This document shows, one piece after another, positions 7,098-14,791 of a stretch of 64,000 nt of DNA. The position numbers were made by a program, and so were the translations under genes. The DNA is from Flagellatimonas centrodinii (GTDB lineage Bacteria; Pseudomonadota; Gammaproteobacteria; Nevskiales; Nevskiaceae): positions 2,728,001-2,792,000 of the forward strand of contig NZ_CP092104.1 in the NCBI RefSeq assembly GCF_016918765.2, given 5' to 3'. Within the stretch, counting starts at the first letter, position 1. Every line of letters begins with the position of its first letter. Below the pieces are notes generated by a model that saw only the letters and a program-made list of their open reading frames with translations, was not told where the DNA came from and ran no database searches.

Positions 7098-7582
7098 TGG
7101 CCGGGACAGGCAACCTGGCGGGCCATGATCCAGTTGCTGTGGCGCGGCAGTTCGGCGAGCAGGTGCCCCACAGCCGAGATCTCGGGATGCAGGTGTTGGC
7201 GATGGAAGCAGACCATGTCTGCATGCGACTGGTGCCGGGTCCTGAACTGCGCGCCGAGGATGCAGCTGAGGAACTCTGTACCAGCGTGCTGTATTCGCTG
7301 GTGGACTCGGCCTGCGGGCTGGCGGTGTTCGCCGCGCTTCAGGAATTGAAGCCCATAGCCACGCTGGATTTGCGCATGGATTACCTCCGGCCGGCCGCTA
7401 GCGAACGTGTCCTGGTGGCCACCGCCCGCTGTCATCACTTGACCGATGACGTTGCGTTCGTGCGCTGCGAGGTGTCTTCCGAGGAAGAGGATGGCCCGGT
7501 TGCTATAGGTAATGCCACCTTCATGCGCGGCACCCAGGGCAAGCGCGTCGAGACGAAGGCTTCGCGGGGCGATGCCGTATGA
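7097..7582 (+). CDS. Hotdog-fold (PaaI-like) protein lacking the HGG motif
   Basis: The frame is open further upstream, but the ATG at 7097 overlaps the preceding stop and gives a 161-residue protein of normal thioesterase length. The hotdog pattern is clear (SLVDSACGLAVFAAL, then LDLRMDYLRP). The usual HGG at the start of the central helix is replaced by TSVLYS, although the Asp of LVDS is kept. The next gene is a second hotdog protein that does have HGG. The two may form a heteromer acting on a CoA thioester; the substrate is unknown. The TGATG and ATGA overlaps suggest translational coupling. Confidence 0.7.
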   Translation: MAGTGNLAGHDPVAVARQFGEQVPHSRDLGMQVLAMEADHVCMRLVPGPELRAEDAAEELCTSVLYSLVDSACGLAVFAALQELKPIATLDLRMDYLRPAASERVLVATARCHHLTDDVAFVRCEVSSEEEDGPVAIGNATFMRGTQGKRVETKASRGDAV

Positions 7583-8070
7583 GCGAGACAGCCGGTCCAA
7601 TGTCATCGAGGACACTCGACCAGGATGTGTGCGCCGATACGCGGGCCACTTGGCAGAAGTTGCTGGAACGCATTCCCTACGCGCGGCACCTTGGGCTCGC
7701 AATCCATCAGAGCGGCACCGGTATGGAAGTCCATTTGCCGTATCGCGATGCGCTGATAGGCAACATCATGTTGCCGGCCCTGCATGGCGGCGTGATCGGC
7801 GGGTTGATTGAGATTACGGCGCGCGTAGCCGCGCAAAGCCGCGATGCACAGGCTCGCCGCCCCCGCATCCTCGACTGCAACGTGGACTACCTGCGTTCCG
7901 CGCGGGCGCGGTCCACCTACGCCGCTGCCGAAATCGTCCGCCAGGGCCGGCGTACGACGCTGGTCCATGTCAGCTGCTGGCAGGACCGGGCCAGCACACC
8001 CGTCGCCCATGGGCGCGTACAACTGCTGTTCGAGACCGCCCCCGGCGGTAAAACCAGGGAAGAACAATGA
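7579..8070 (+). CDS. PaaI-family thioesterase-like protein
   Basis: The 163-residue hotdog protein contains LPALHGGVIGGLIEITARV, the HGG motif at the start of the central helix followed by an acidic residue (Glu in place of the commoner Asp), and the second conserved strand CNVDYLRSARAR. It overlaps the preceding hotdog gene by four bases (ATGA) and the next gene by four bases. The likely activity is hydrolysis of an acyl-CoA thioester. The pairing with a partner lacking HGG is unusual and may indicate a two-subunit enzyme. Confidence 0.75.
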   Translation: MSETAGPMSSRTLDQDVCADTRATWQKLLERIPYARHLGLAIHQSGTGMEVHLPYRDALIGNIMLPALHGGVIGGLIEITARVAAQSRDAQARRPRILDCNVDYLRSARARSTYAAAEIVRQGRRTTLVHVSCWQDRASTPVAHGRVQLLFETAPGGKTREEQ

Positions 8071-9569
8071 CGCCTGATAGCAACACGCCGGTGCTGGTCG
8101 GCGCCGGCAAGATCACCGCGCGCGAACCCGATGACCAGCGCACACCGATCGGTCTGATCGCCGAGGCCGCCCGGGCCGCGGCGGCGGACTGCGGCATCGA
8201 CGGCGCCTTGCGCCACATCCAGTCGTTGACCTGTCTCAACATCCTGGCGCCGGCCTATCCCGACGCGCCGGCCAGTCTGGCCCAAACGCTGGGTATCGAC
8301 CCCGGCGAACGCTTCTACACGCCCATCGGCGGCAATATGGGCCAAAGGCTGGTCGGTTACTATGCCGACCGCATCGCCGCCAGCGAACTCGATTGCGCGC
8401 TGATCGCGGGAGGCGAAGCGCTGGCCACCCAGATGCGCGACAAGGGGGCGGGCCTGTCCGGGGTGATCGACACCGAAGCCGGCGAGGGTACCCGGCTGCT
8501 CGGCGACGACCGTGAACCGACCAACGCCGCCGAACAACGGCACGGGCTGAATATGCCCGTGCAGATCTACCCACTGTTCGAGCAGGCCTTGCGCGGCCAA
8601 TACGGGCGCGACCCGGCCGCGCACCGGCAGGCGCTGGGCAAGTTGTATGCCGGTTTCAACGCCGTCGCCATGAACAACCCAAAGGCCTGGCGCCGCGAGC
8701 CCTTGTCCGCAGCTGATATTGCCGAGCGCACGCCGGAAAACCGCATGGTTGGCGCGCCTTACACCAAGCGCATGAACGCCATCATCGCGGTGGACCAGGC
8801 GGCCGCGCTGGTGATGATGTCGGCCGCCAAGGCTCGAGCTCTGGGGATCGACCCTAGGCGTTGGGTGTATCCGTTGGCCGCGGCGGATGCCAGCGATCGC
8901 TGGTTCGTTTCCGAACGGGCGGAGCTATCCCGCTCCCCGGCGATCGCCGCTTGCGCCCGCCGCCTGTTCGAGGCTACTGGGCTGGCCGTAGATGACATCG
9001 ATTATCTCGATCTGTATAGCTGCTTTCCCAGCGCGGTGCAGATGGCGCGCAACGCCCTGGCCATCGCCGAAGATGATCCACGGCCGCTCACCGTCACGGG
9101 CGGTCTCGCGTACCACGGTGGGCCCGGCAGCAACTATTGCACCCACGCCATCGCAGAAACCATGGCCCGTATCCGCGCCGAGCCCGACGCTCACGCACTG
9201 GTCAGCGGCGTGGGGTGGTACATGAGCAAGCATTCGCTGGGGCTGTACGGGTCGCGGCCACCGGCCGGCGGCTGGCGGCGGGTCGACGCGGCGGCCGTGC
9301 AGGCGGAAATCGACGCCGGCCCCGGTGTAGAGGTTGCGGCGCAGCCGGAAGGTGCCGGGCGGATCGAAACCTATACCGTCATGCACGATCGTGACGACCG
9401 GCCCGCCCAGGGCATTGTCCTGGGCCGCCTGGACGACGGCCGCCGATTCATCGCCAACACCCCTACCGACCCGGACCTGCTCAATGCCATGACCGACGAG
9501 GAGTTTCTCAACCGCGCCGGCCACGTGCGCAGCAACGGTCAACGCAATCTGTTCACCCCGAGAGGGTGA
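8067..9569 (+). CDS. Thiolase-like protein (TLP1-type acetyl-CoA acetyltransferase homologue)
   Basis: The 500-residue protein of the thiolase superfamily keeps the overall order of a thiolase, including the C-terminal GGLAYHGGPGSNYCTHA with its His. The segment that should hold the nucleophilic Cys reads YTPIGGNMGQRL (about residues 84-95) and has none. A C-terminal extension after about residue 410 (IETYTVMHDRDDRPAQGIVLG...) looks like the extra domain of type-1 thiolase-like proteins described in mycobacteria. It probably binds acyl-CoA and may act in a non-classical C-C bond step rather than ordinary thiolysis. It is translationally coupled to the hotdog gene before it. Confidence 0.75.
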   Translation: MTPDSNTPVLVGAGKITAREPDDQRTPIGLIAEAARAAAADCGIDGALRHIQSLTCLNILAPAYPDAPASLAQTLGIDPGERFYTPIGGNMGQRLVGYYADRIAASELDCALIAGGEALATQMRDKGAGLSGVIDTEAGEGTRLLGDDREPTNAAEQRHGLNMPVQIYPLFEQALRGQYGRDPAAHRQALGKLYAGFNAVAMNNPKAWRREPLSAADIAERTPENRMVGAPYTKRMNAIIAVDQAAALVMMSAAKARALGIDPRRWVYPLAAADASDRWFVSERAELSRSPAIAACARRLFEATGLAVDDIDYLDLYSCFPSAVQMARNALAIAEDDPRPLTVTGGLAYHGGPGSNYCTHAIAETMARIRAEPDAHALVSGVGWYMSKHSLGLYGSRPPAGGWRRVDAAAVQAEIDAGPGVEVAAQPEGAGRIETYTVMHDRDDRPAQGIVLGRLDDGRRFIANTPTDPDLLNAMTDEEFLNRAGHVRSNGQRNLFTPRG

Positions 9570-9586
9570 GACGAGGAGGATAGACA

Positions 9587-10771
9587 ATGAGTGCAGTGCC
9601 CGAAATTGAGTTCGACCAGGCCAGCGTGGCCCAGCGCATGCGTGACATCCGCGAGGCCGCCCGCGGCGTGAGCGAAGGCTTTAGCAGGGAGTACATGCGC
9701 GAGTGCATCGATAATCACCGCTTTCCACAGGAGGCCTGGGAAGCCCTGGGCGAGTACGGGTTGCTCGGCATCACCATACCGGAGGAATTGGGCGGTTCAG
9801 GCGGTGGACAAGTGGAACTGGTCGCGCTGATGGAGACCTTGGCCGAGGCCGGCATGGTGCTGCCCATGCTCCTACTCACAGGCTTCGCGCGGGTACCCAT
9901 TATCCGCAACGGCACCCCCTGTCAGATCGAACGTTTCGTCAAACCGACGATCAGTGGCGCCGAGAAGTTGTGCTTTGCCATCACCGAACCGGACGCCGGC
10001 ACCAACAGCTTTGCCATGAGTTCGCTGGCGACGCAGGATGGCGATCGCTATCGGCTGACCGGGCGCAAGGTTTTTATCTCCGGCGCTGCGGACGCCGACC
10101 GCATGCTGGTCGTGGCGCGCACCCAGAAGGCCGGCGAGGTCGAGCGCCGCACCGAGGGCATGTCGTTGTTCGTCGTTGATACCAATGCGCCCGGGGTGAA
10201 ACTGCAACCCCTGAATATCGACGTCGGCTGGCCGGAGCGTCAGTACCTGGTTTTCTTCGACGACGTCGAACTCGAGGCGGACCGCTTGATCGGCCATCCG
10301 GGACAGGGGTTGGCCGGCATGTTCGAGGCACTAAACTCTGAACGCTTGCTCGTGACCGCCATGTCCGTGGGACTGGGCAACTACGCGCTTAAAAAAGCCG
10401 TGGCCTACGCCAACGAGCGCAAACCTTTCGGCGTACCCATCGGCAGCTACCAGGCCCTGCAGCATCGGCTGGCCGAGGCCAAGGCCGAACTGGAGGCCGC
10501 GCGGCTGATGATGATCCAGGCCGCCGCGACTTTCGATGCGGGCGGCAATGCCGGCGCCCACGCCAACATGGCCAAGTTGCTAGGCTCGCGCGCCGCGGTC
10601 AAAGCCGTTGAGGCCGCGCTGCAAACCCACGGCGGCTACGGTTTCGACCGGGACTACGACATCATCACGCTGTGGCCCTCCGCTAGGCTGATGGAGATCG
10701 CGCCCATCAACAACGAAATGCTGCTCAACTACATCGGCGAACATGTCCTCGGCCTGCCCAAATCCTACTGA
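9587..10771 (+). CDS. Acyl-CoA dehydrogenase (operon-linked)
   Basis: The 394-residue flavoprotein has the ACAD signatures FAITEPDAGTNSF (FAD/substrate motif) and THGGYGFDRDY. The C-terminal segment that carries the catalytic Glu in medium-chain enzymes reads EIAPINNEML and lacks it. A candidate base of the LCAD/isovaleryl type is the Glu of LNSERLL. GAGGAGG stands just before the ATG. It would introduce a 2,3-double bond in an acyl-CoA, passing electrons to ETF. It follows the thiolase-like gene by 17 bases and overlaps the start of the hydrolase gene, so it belongs to the same operon. Confidence 0.88.
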   Translation: MSAVPEIEFDQASVAQRMRDIREAARGVSEGFSREYMRECIDNHRFPQEAWEALGEYGLLGITIPEELGGSGGGQVELVALMETLAEAGMVLPMLLLTGFARVPIIRNGTPCQIERFVKPTISGAEKLCFAITEPDAGTNSFAMSSLATQDGDRYRLTGRKVFISGAADADRMLVVARTQKAGEVERRTEGMSLFVVDTNAPGVKLQPLNIDVGWPERQYLVFFDDVELEADRLIGHPGQGLAGMFEALNSERLLVTAMSVGLGNYALKKAVAYANERKPFGVPIGSYQALQHRLAEAKAELEAARLMMIQAAATFDAGGNAGAHANMAKLLGSRAAVKAVEAALQTHGGYGFDRDYDIITLWPSARLMEIAPINNEMLLNYIGEHVLGLPKSY

Positions 10772-11666
10772 GACGCCCCGCGTGATCGAGCGCGGCGGAT
10801 TCACGGCCCCTGACGGCCGGGACATCGCCCTGTGGCGCTGGCCGCATTCGCCCGGGCGTCCCACACTCCACTGGGCGCATGCGACGGGCTTCCATGGCCG
10901 CCTGTACAAACCGCTGCTCGACGAGTTGGCGCGCGATTGCAATGTGCTGGCCTGGGACATGCGCGGCCACGGCGCCAGCGCCGGGGCGGCGGACATGGCG
11001 ACATTCCGCGGCTGGGAAACCTACTACCAAGACCTCACCGCCTGGCTGCAAAGCCTGGATGAGCCGGTCTGGCTGGCCGGCCATTCCATCGGCGCCACCA
11101 CCAGCCTCATGGCCGCCGCCCGCCGGCCGGAGATGGTGCGGGGCCTGATTCTGGCGGAACCCGTAATCATGGATCGCTGGCAGGGCTGGCAGTTATGGTT
11201 GGCGAAGTTGCTTCGCCAGTCGTACCGCTTCTCTCTCGCCGCCGGCGCGGCACGTCGGCGCCGGGAGTTCGACTCGTATGCCGCAGCCCTTGACAACTTT
11301 CGTGGCCGCGGAGGTTTCAAAACCTGGCCCGAGGCCTGGCTTGAAGCCTACGTCCAGCATGGCCTTGTGCAAAGTGGTGATCGCGTTCGCCTGGCCTGCG
11401 CGCCAGAATGGGAGAGCACTACCTTCGCCCATACCGAACACAACCCCTGGCCCGGCATCCGTCGGCTGCTGTGTCCTGTGATTGTGCTTGCTGGGGATCG
11501 CGCATCAACCTTCTCGCCCAAGGCGCGCCAACGCTTGAGCACCATGCTACCTATGGCTCAGGTGGACGCCCTCGCCGAAACCACTCATTTCCTGCCCATG
11601 GAGCAACCGGGCGCGGTTCGCGATGCCGTCCTGCAGGCGATGTCGCCCAAATACAACCGAATGTGA
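10743..11666 (+). CDS. Alpha/beta-hydrolase
   Basis: The 307-residue hydrolase has the oxyanion region HWAHATGFHG, the nucleophile elbow GHSIG, and a C-terminal catalytic His in ETTHFLPMEQPG. The ATG at 10743 overlaps the dehydrogenase gene by 29 bases, and a downstream GTG at 10782 is an alternative start. It is the last gene of the operon behind operator B and ends 20 bases before the IS remnant. It could hydrolyse an ester, lactone or ring-cleavage product in the pathway. The substrate is unknown. Confidence 0.8.
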   Translation: MSSACPNPTETPRVIERGGFTAPDGRDIALWRWPHSPGRPTLHWAHATGFHGRLYKPLLDELARDCNVLAWDMRGHGASAGAADMATFRGWETYYQDLTAWLQSLDEPVWLAGHSIGATTSLMAAARRPEMVRGLILAEPVIMDRWQGWQLWLAKLLRQSYRFSLAAGAARRRREFDSYAAALDNFRGRGGFKTWPEAWLEAYVQHGLVQSGDRVRLACAPEWESTTFAHTEHNPWPGIRRLLCPVIVLAGDRASTFSPKARQRLSTMLPMAQVDALAETTHFLPMEQPGAVRDAVLQAMSPKYNRM

Positions 11667-11686
11667 TGTTGCTACGCGTTGTGCGC

Positions 11687-11743
11687 CTCGTCAGCCCTGA
11701 GCAGTTTGAGTCCGCAACAAGGCCCTAATGGCCGGGTGTTCAC
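11687..11743 (+). mobile_element. IS3-family remnant (orfB 3' end and terminal repeat)
   Basis: The sequence encodes VSPEQFESATRP then stop, matching the C-terminus of the transposase at 1939 (VSPEQFEAATRP). It then runs through AGGGCC and the terminal repeat, ending ACTCCA at 11743. It is inverted relative to the IS at 1906-2891, so the two outer ends of the cluster carry the same terminal repeat facing outward, as in a composite transposon. The rest of this IS copy is gone. Bases 11744-11894 beyond it show nothing recognisable. Confidence 0.85.
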
Positions 11744-11894
11744 AGAATCGTGGGAACTCCAGTTTTCTCATCCGCACTAAGAGGATCACTTCGGCTCACT
11801 TGGCCGCATCGGCCGTCACCGAGCGTCACTTCTGAATTTTAAGGCAATCAATAAGTTGCATTAAGATCATGGAGTGGTAAAGGGAACTCGGTCA

Positions 11895-11935
11895 GCTTAG
11901 AGGGCGATTGCTCTATCCAGCTGAGCTACGGGAGC
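11895..11935 (-). pseudogene. tRNA-Arg 5' half, integration remnant
   Basis: Read leftward, it begins GCTCCCGTAGCTCAGCTGG and continues to CCTCTAAGC at the end of the anticodon loop, after which all similarity to a tRNA ends. The 3' side of the anticodon stem (GCTGA) does not pair with its 5' side, and position 33 is C, so it is not functional. The break falls at the anticodon loop, which is therefore the probable crossover core of the neighbouring integrase. The 5' end lies 13 bases from the integrase stop, as at 1846/1860. Confidence 0.8.
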
Positions 11936-11948
11936 GTAGCCCTACAGT

Positions 11949-13001
11949 TTAGTCCAGCAGTGTCGCTACGTCCTCCGCACGGAGGTGGGTATAACGCTGC
12001 AGCATTGAAAGGGTCTTGTGCCCCGTTACCTTGGCGAGCGCCATGGTGTTGCCGTTGAGCTTCTTCGCGATCCTGGAGGTGCCTTCATGGCGAAGGTCAT
12101 GCAGCCGCAGGTCGTGAAGGCCGAGCCGATCAATCACGCGGTTGAACGCTTGCGTGTAGCTGCCGGGCTTCATTCCAAAGATCAGCTCTTCGTGGTCCCC
12201 GTCACGCCTTGGGAGTGATTGCAACACAGCGGTGGCTCTGGCCGAGAGGGGGGCGTCGCGAGGATCACCGTTTTTCGTATCGCGACACCGGGCAATCCTC
12301 CGCTCGAAGTTGATGTCCTTCCACCTCAGATTGCAGACTTCGGCGCGGCGCATCGTTGTTTCGACGGAAAACTCGATTGCGGCGGCCAGCTTCGGGGATT
12401 TCGAGCTGCGGGCTCCCGCGAGGATGCGTTCGAACTCGTCGCCCTCGGTCCTTCGCTCCCGCCCCTTACTTTGCGGGGGTAGACGGACATGCTGGACCGG
12501 GTCGCCGCCTGGAAGCACTAGCCCCCACTCGCGAAGAGCGTGTCGGATCGCCGCTCGAATCAGCGCAAGGTCGTGCCGGACCGTCTGACCGGAGATCTGT
12601 CGCGTGGTCTTACCCTTAGGACCACCCAGCCGCACCGTACTTTTCAGCCGCAAGTCGCGGAACTGCGCAAGATGTTCGGGCGACAGCGAAATCAAAGGTA
12701 GCTTTGCAATGTCGTGCTTGAGGATCCGCCGTGCTCGATTCTGGAGGTCGCGGGCCGACTTCTTCGTCGGAGCCACTTCAGTTGAGTACCTTTCAAGGAG
12801 TTGGCCGAGGGTTGTGTTCTCGGCCATCGCCGTGCCTCGCCAAGCACCTCGCTCGATGTCTCGCTCCGTCTCGCGAGCCCAGGTCATAGCGTGGTTCTTC
12901 ACGTCGAACGACTGGTACAGTCGTGGTGCGCCTCGCTTGGTTACGGTCACGTCGTAACGGACCTTTCCGGAGGGAAGTACGCGCTTGCGGATGGAGGCCA
13001 T
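11949..13001 (-). CDS. Tyrosine-type site-specific integrase
   Basis: The 350-residue recombinase has an N-terminal arm-binding domain, a SAM-like core-binding domain and a catalytic domain. Numbered from an upstream TTG at 13052, the catalytic residues are Arg235/236 (TMRRAEV), His318-x-x-Arg321 (LHDLRHEGTSR), His345 (GHKT) and the nucleophile Tyr354 (RYTH). The ATG at 13001 (MASIRKRVLPSGK) is the likelier start. It ends 13 bases from a tRNA-Arg 5' half and starts about 95 bases from a tRNA-Arg 3' half at 13097. It presumably integrated the island into a tRNA-Arg(UCU) gene at the anticodon loop. Confidence 0.93.
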   Translation of the reverse strand: MASIRKRVLPSGKVRYDVTVTKRGAPRLYQSFDVKNHAMTWARETERDIERGAWRGTAMAENTTLGQLLERYSTEVAPTKKSARDLQNRARRILKHDIAKLPLISLSPEHLAQFRDLRLKSTVRLGGPKGKTTRQISGQTVRHDLALIRAAIRHALREWGLVLPGGDPVQHVRLPPQSKGRERRTEGDEFERILAGARSSKSPKLAAAIEFSVETTMRRAEVCNLRWKDINFERRIARCRDTKNGDPRDAPLSARATAVLQSLPRRDGDHEELIFGMKPGSYTQAFNRVIDRLGLHDLRLHDLRHEGTSRIAKKLNGNTMALAKVTGHKTLSMLQRYTHLRAEDVATLLD

Positions 13002-13096
13002 AGGTCGATGCTCGCTGCGGATGGAGTGCGTATAGGCAGTTTTGCACTCCAATAAAACACAACGTTATCATATAGAAGCGCCTGAAAGGCCAGCAG

Positions 13097-13142
13097 CCTT
13101 CTAAGCGGACGGTCGCAGGTTCGAATCCTGCCGGGCGCACCA
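13097..13142 (+). pseudogene. tRNA-Arg(UCU) 3' half: right attachment site of the island
   Basis: From CCTTCTAAGC (anticodon loop, TCT) the sequence continues through the T arm GCAGGTTCGAATCCTGC, the acceptor CGGGCGC, discriminator A and encoded CCA. The upstream bases do not supply a D arm or a matching anticodon stem, so the gene is split exactly at the anticodon loop. The 5' half should lie at the other end of the island, outside the window, unless the island was rearranged. This marks the boundary between island and chromosome. The tRNA end is continued by 178-bp repeats. Confidence 0.85.
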
Positions 13143-13666
13143 CACGATCTCGCGGCAGTGCGCTTTTCGAGGTATTCAGACCTTGATGTGGCAGCATTCG
13201 AATCTGCGACAGACCCACTTCAGGTTCGACAACCTGACATCGTCAGGTTGCGCCGTCGCCGTCAGGCGACGCCCGCAGGGCGAGGTGCCAGGCACCTCGG
13301 CCATCCTGCCGGGCGCACCACACGATCTCGCGGCAGTGCGCTTTTCGAGGTATTCAGACCTTGATGTGGCAGCATTCGAATCTGCGACAGACCCACTTCA
13401 GGTTCGACAACCTGACATCGTCAGGTTGCGCCGTCGCCGCCAGGCGACGCCCGCAGGGCGAGGTGCCAGGCACCTCGGCCATCCTGCCGGGCGCACCACA
13501 CGATCTCGCGGCAGTGCGCTTTTCGAGGTATTCAGACCTTGATGTGGCAGCATTCGAATCTGCGACAGACCCACTTCAGGTTCGACAACCTGACATCGTC
13601 AGGTTGCGCCGTCGCCGTCAGGCGACGACCGCAGTGCGAGGTGCCAGGCCCCTCGGCCATCCTGCC
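13125..13666 (+). repeat. Three tandem 178-bp tRNA-derived repeats (rtT-like locus)
   Basis: Units start at 13125, 13303 and 13481, and the first 8 bases of a fourth start at 13659 (3.04 copies). Each unit opens with the last 18 nt of the tRNA-Arg (ATCCTGCCGGGCGCACCA), and units differ at only a few bases. In unit 1 three strong hairpins can be drawn: 13230-13250 (9-bp stem), 13254-13271 (7-bp stem, 4-nt loop) and 13281-13299 (9-bp stem, 1-nt centre). The E. coli tyrT locus is known to carry a 178-bp unit repeated 3.14 times, each with the tRNA 3' end, from which rtT RNA is released. The sequence here is not obviously homologous to it. Confidence 0.9.
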
Positions 13667-13744
13667 GAAGTTCGGCGCGCTTGAGCGCCACGTAGATCGA
13701 GTGGCTGCGATACTCTGCTCAACCAGGTCACCCAAGGTCCCGAC

Positions 13745-14716
13745 ATGAATGCTCCCGACAAGCCGGCGGATGAACACAAGCGTCTGGAAACCCTTCGGTC
13801 GCTCAAGATTCTCGATACCTCGCCGGAGGAGCGGTTCGACCGCCTGACCCGGTTGGCGAAGCGGCTATTCGGCGTGCCAATTTCGCTCATCAGTCTGGTC
13901 GACGATGATCGTCAGTGGTTCAAGTCGAACATGGGACTCTCCGCGTCCGAGACGCCGCGTGACATCTCGTTCTGTGGGCATGCCATTCTCGGCGATGAGG
14001 CTTTCATCGTGCCTGATGCAGCGCTGGATGCGCGGTTCAGCGACAACCCGCTGGTGACGGGTGACCCCAATATCCGCTTCTATGCCGGATGTCCGTTGAC
14101 CGTCTCGAATGGCAGCAAGATCGGAACCCTGTGCCTGCTGGATCGACAGCCGCGCGTCTTGAGCGACGACGACCGTGACCTGCTCGCCGATCTCGCGGCC
14201 ATGGCCGAGCAGGAGATTGCCGCCGTACAGCTGGCGACCATGGACGAGCTGACCATGCTCTCCAACCGACGGGGATTCGTTGCCCTGGCGCAGCACGCGA
14301 TCAATGTCTGCAAACGCCAAGGCAAGGCGGTCGCATTGCATTTCTTTGACCTCAACAAGTTCAAGCAGATCAACGACCAGTTCGGCCATGCGGAGGGGGA
14401 CCGGGCGCTGACCGTTTTCGGTGCGGTGCTCCGCAAGGTCTTCCGCGACTCGGATGTGGTCGGACGTCTGGGGGGTGACGAGTTTGTCGTGTTGCTCACC
14501 GACGTTGATAACGACGGTTCGGCGCAGGTATTGGATCGGTTGCGGGACGAACTGGAACAGATCAACGCCCGCGATCAACGGGGTTACCGAATCCAGTTCA
14601 GCGTTGGCACGGCCATGTTTGACCCCGACAAGCATGCGTCGATCGAGGACCTGATGGGTGAAGCCGATGATGTGATGTACCGGGCCAAGCGCAATCAGGC
14701 ACCCGGCACCCCGTAG
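13745..14716 (+). CDS. GAF-GGDEF diguanylate cyclase
   Basis: The 323-residue soluble protein has a GAF sensor (about residues 25-160, with MGLSASETPRDISFCGHAI) followed by a GGDEF domain (165-318). The active-site motif GGDEF is at 243-247, and an RxxD inhibitory site (RDSD, 234-237) sits five residues upstream, so it should make c-di-GMP and be product-inhibited. The usual DxLT motif appears as MDELTMLSNRRGF. It is convergent with the Pycsar-like membrane protein gene. A short GC hairpin (14708-14722) holds its stop codon in the loop but has no T-run. The signal sensed by the GAF domain is unknown. Confidence 0.93.
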   Translation: MNAPDKPADEHKRLETLRSLKILDTSPEERFDRLTRLAKRLFGVPISLISLVDDDRQWFKSNMGLSASETPRDISFCGHAILGDEAFIVPDAALDARFSDNPLVTGDPNIRFYAGCPLTVSNGSKIGTLCLLDRQPRVLSDDDRDLLADLAAMAEQEIAAVQLATMDELTMLSNRRGFVALAQHAINVCKRQGKAVALHFFDLNKFKQINDQFGHAEGDRALTVFGAVLRKVFRDSDVVGRLGGDEFVVLLTDVDNDGSAQVLDRLRDELEQINARDQRGYRIQFSVGTAMFDPDKHASIEDLMGEADDVMYRAKRNQAPGTP

Positions 14717-14791
14717 CGGGGTTCTGCGTCAGCGCGGCCGCCGGCCGGTCGCGGCAGCATTGGCGGCGCTGAAGCGCGGGATTGCAGCCAT

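Noticed and set aside
1906-11743. Target-site duplication of a composite transposon
   Set aside because: The bases outside the two outer terminal repeats (TAG on the left, GTT on the right) do not match.
13082-13142. A complete tRNA-Arg at the right island edge
   Set aside because: GCGCCTG at 13079 could pair with the acceptor 3' strand, but there is no D arm and the anticodon stem does not pair, so only the 3' half is real.
13125-13666. CRISPR array
   Set aside because: The repeat unit is 178 bp with no unique spacers, starts with tRNA sequence, and has no cas genes nearby.
13158-13748. Four overlapping plus-strand frames in the repeats as real genes
   Set aside because: They are the same sequence read in successive phases, lack Shine-Dalgarno sites and change frame at each unit. 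Kept only as a finding, not as CDS.
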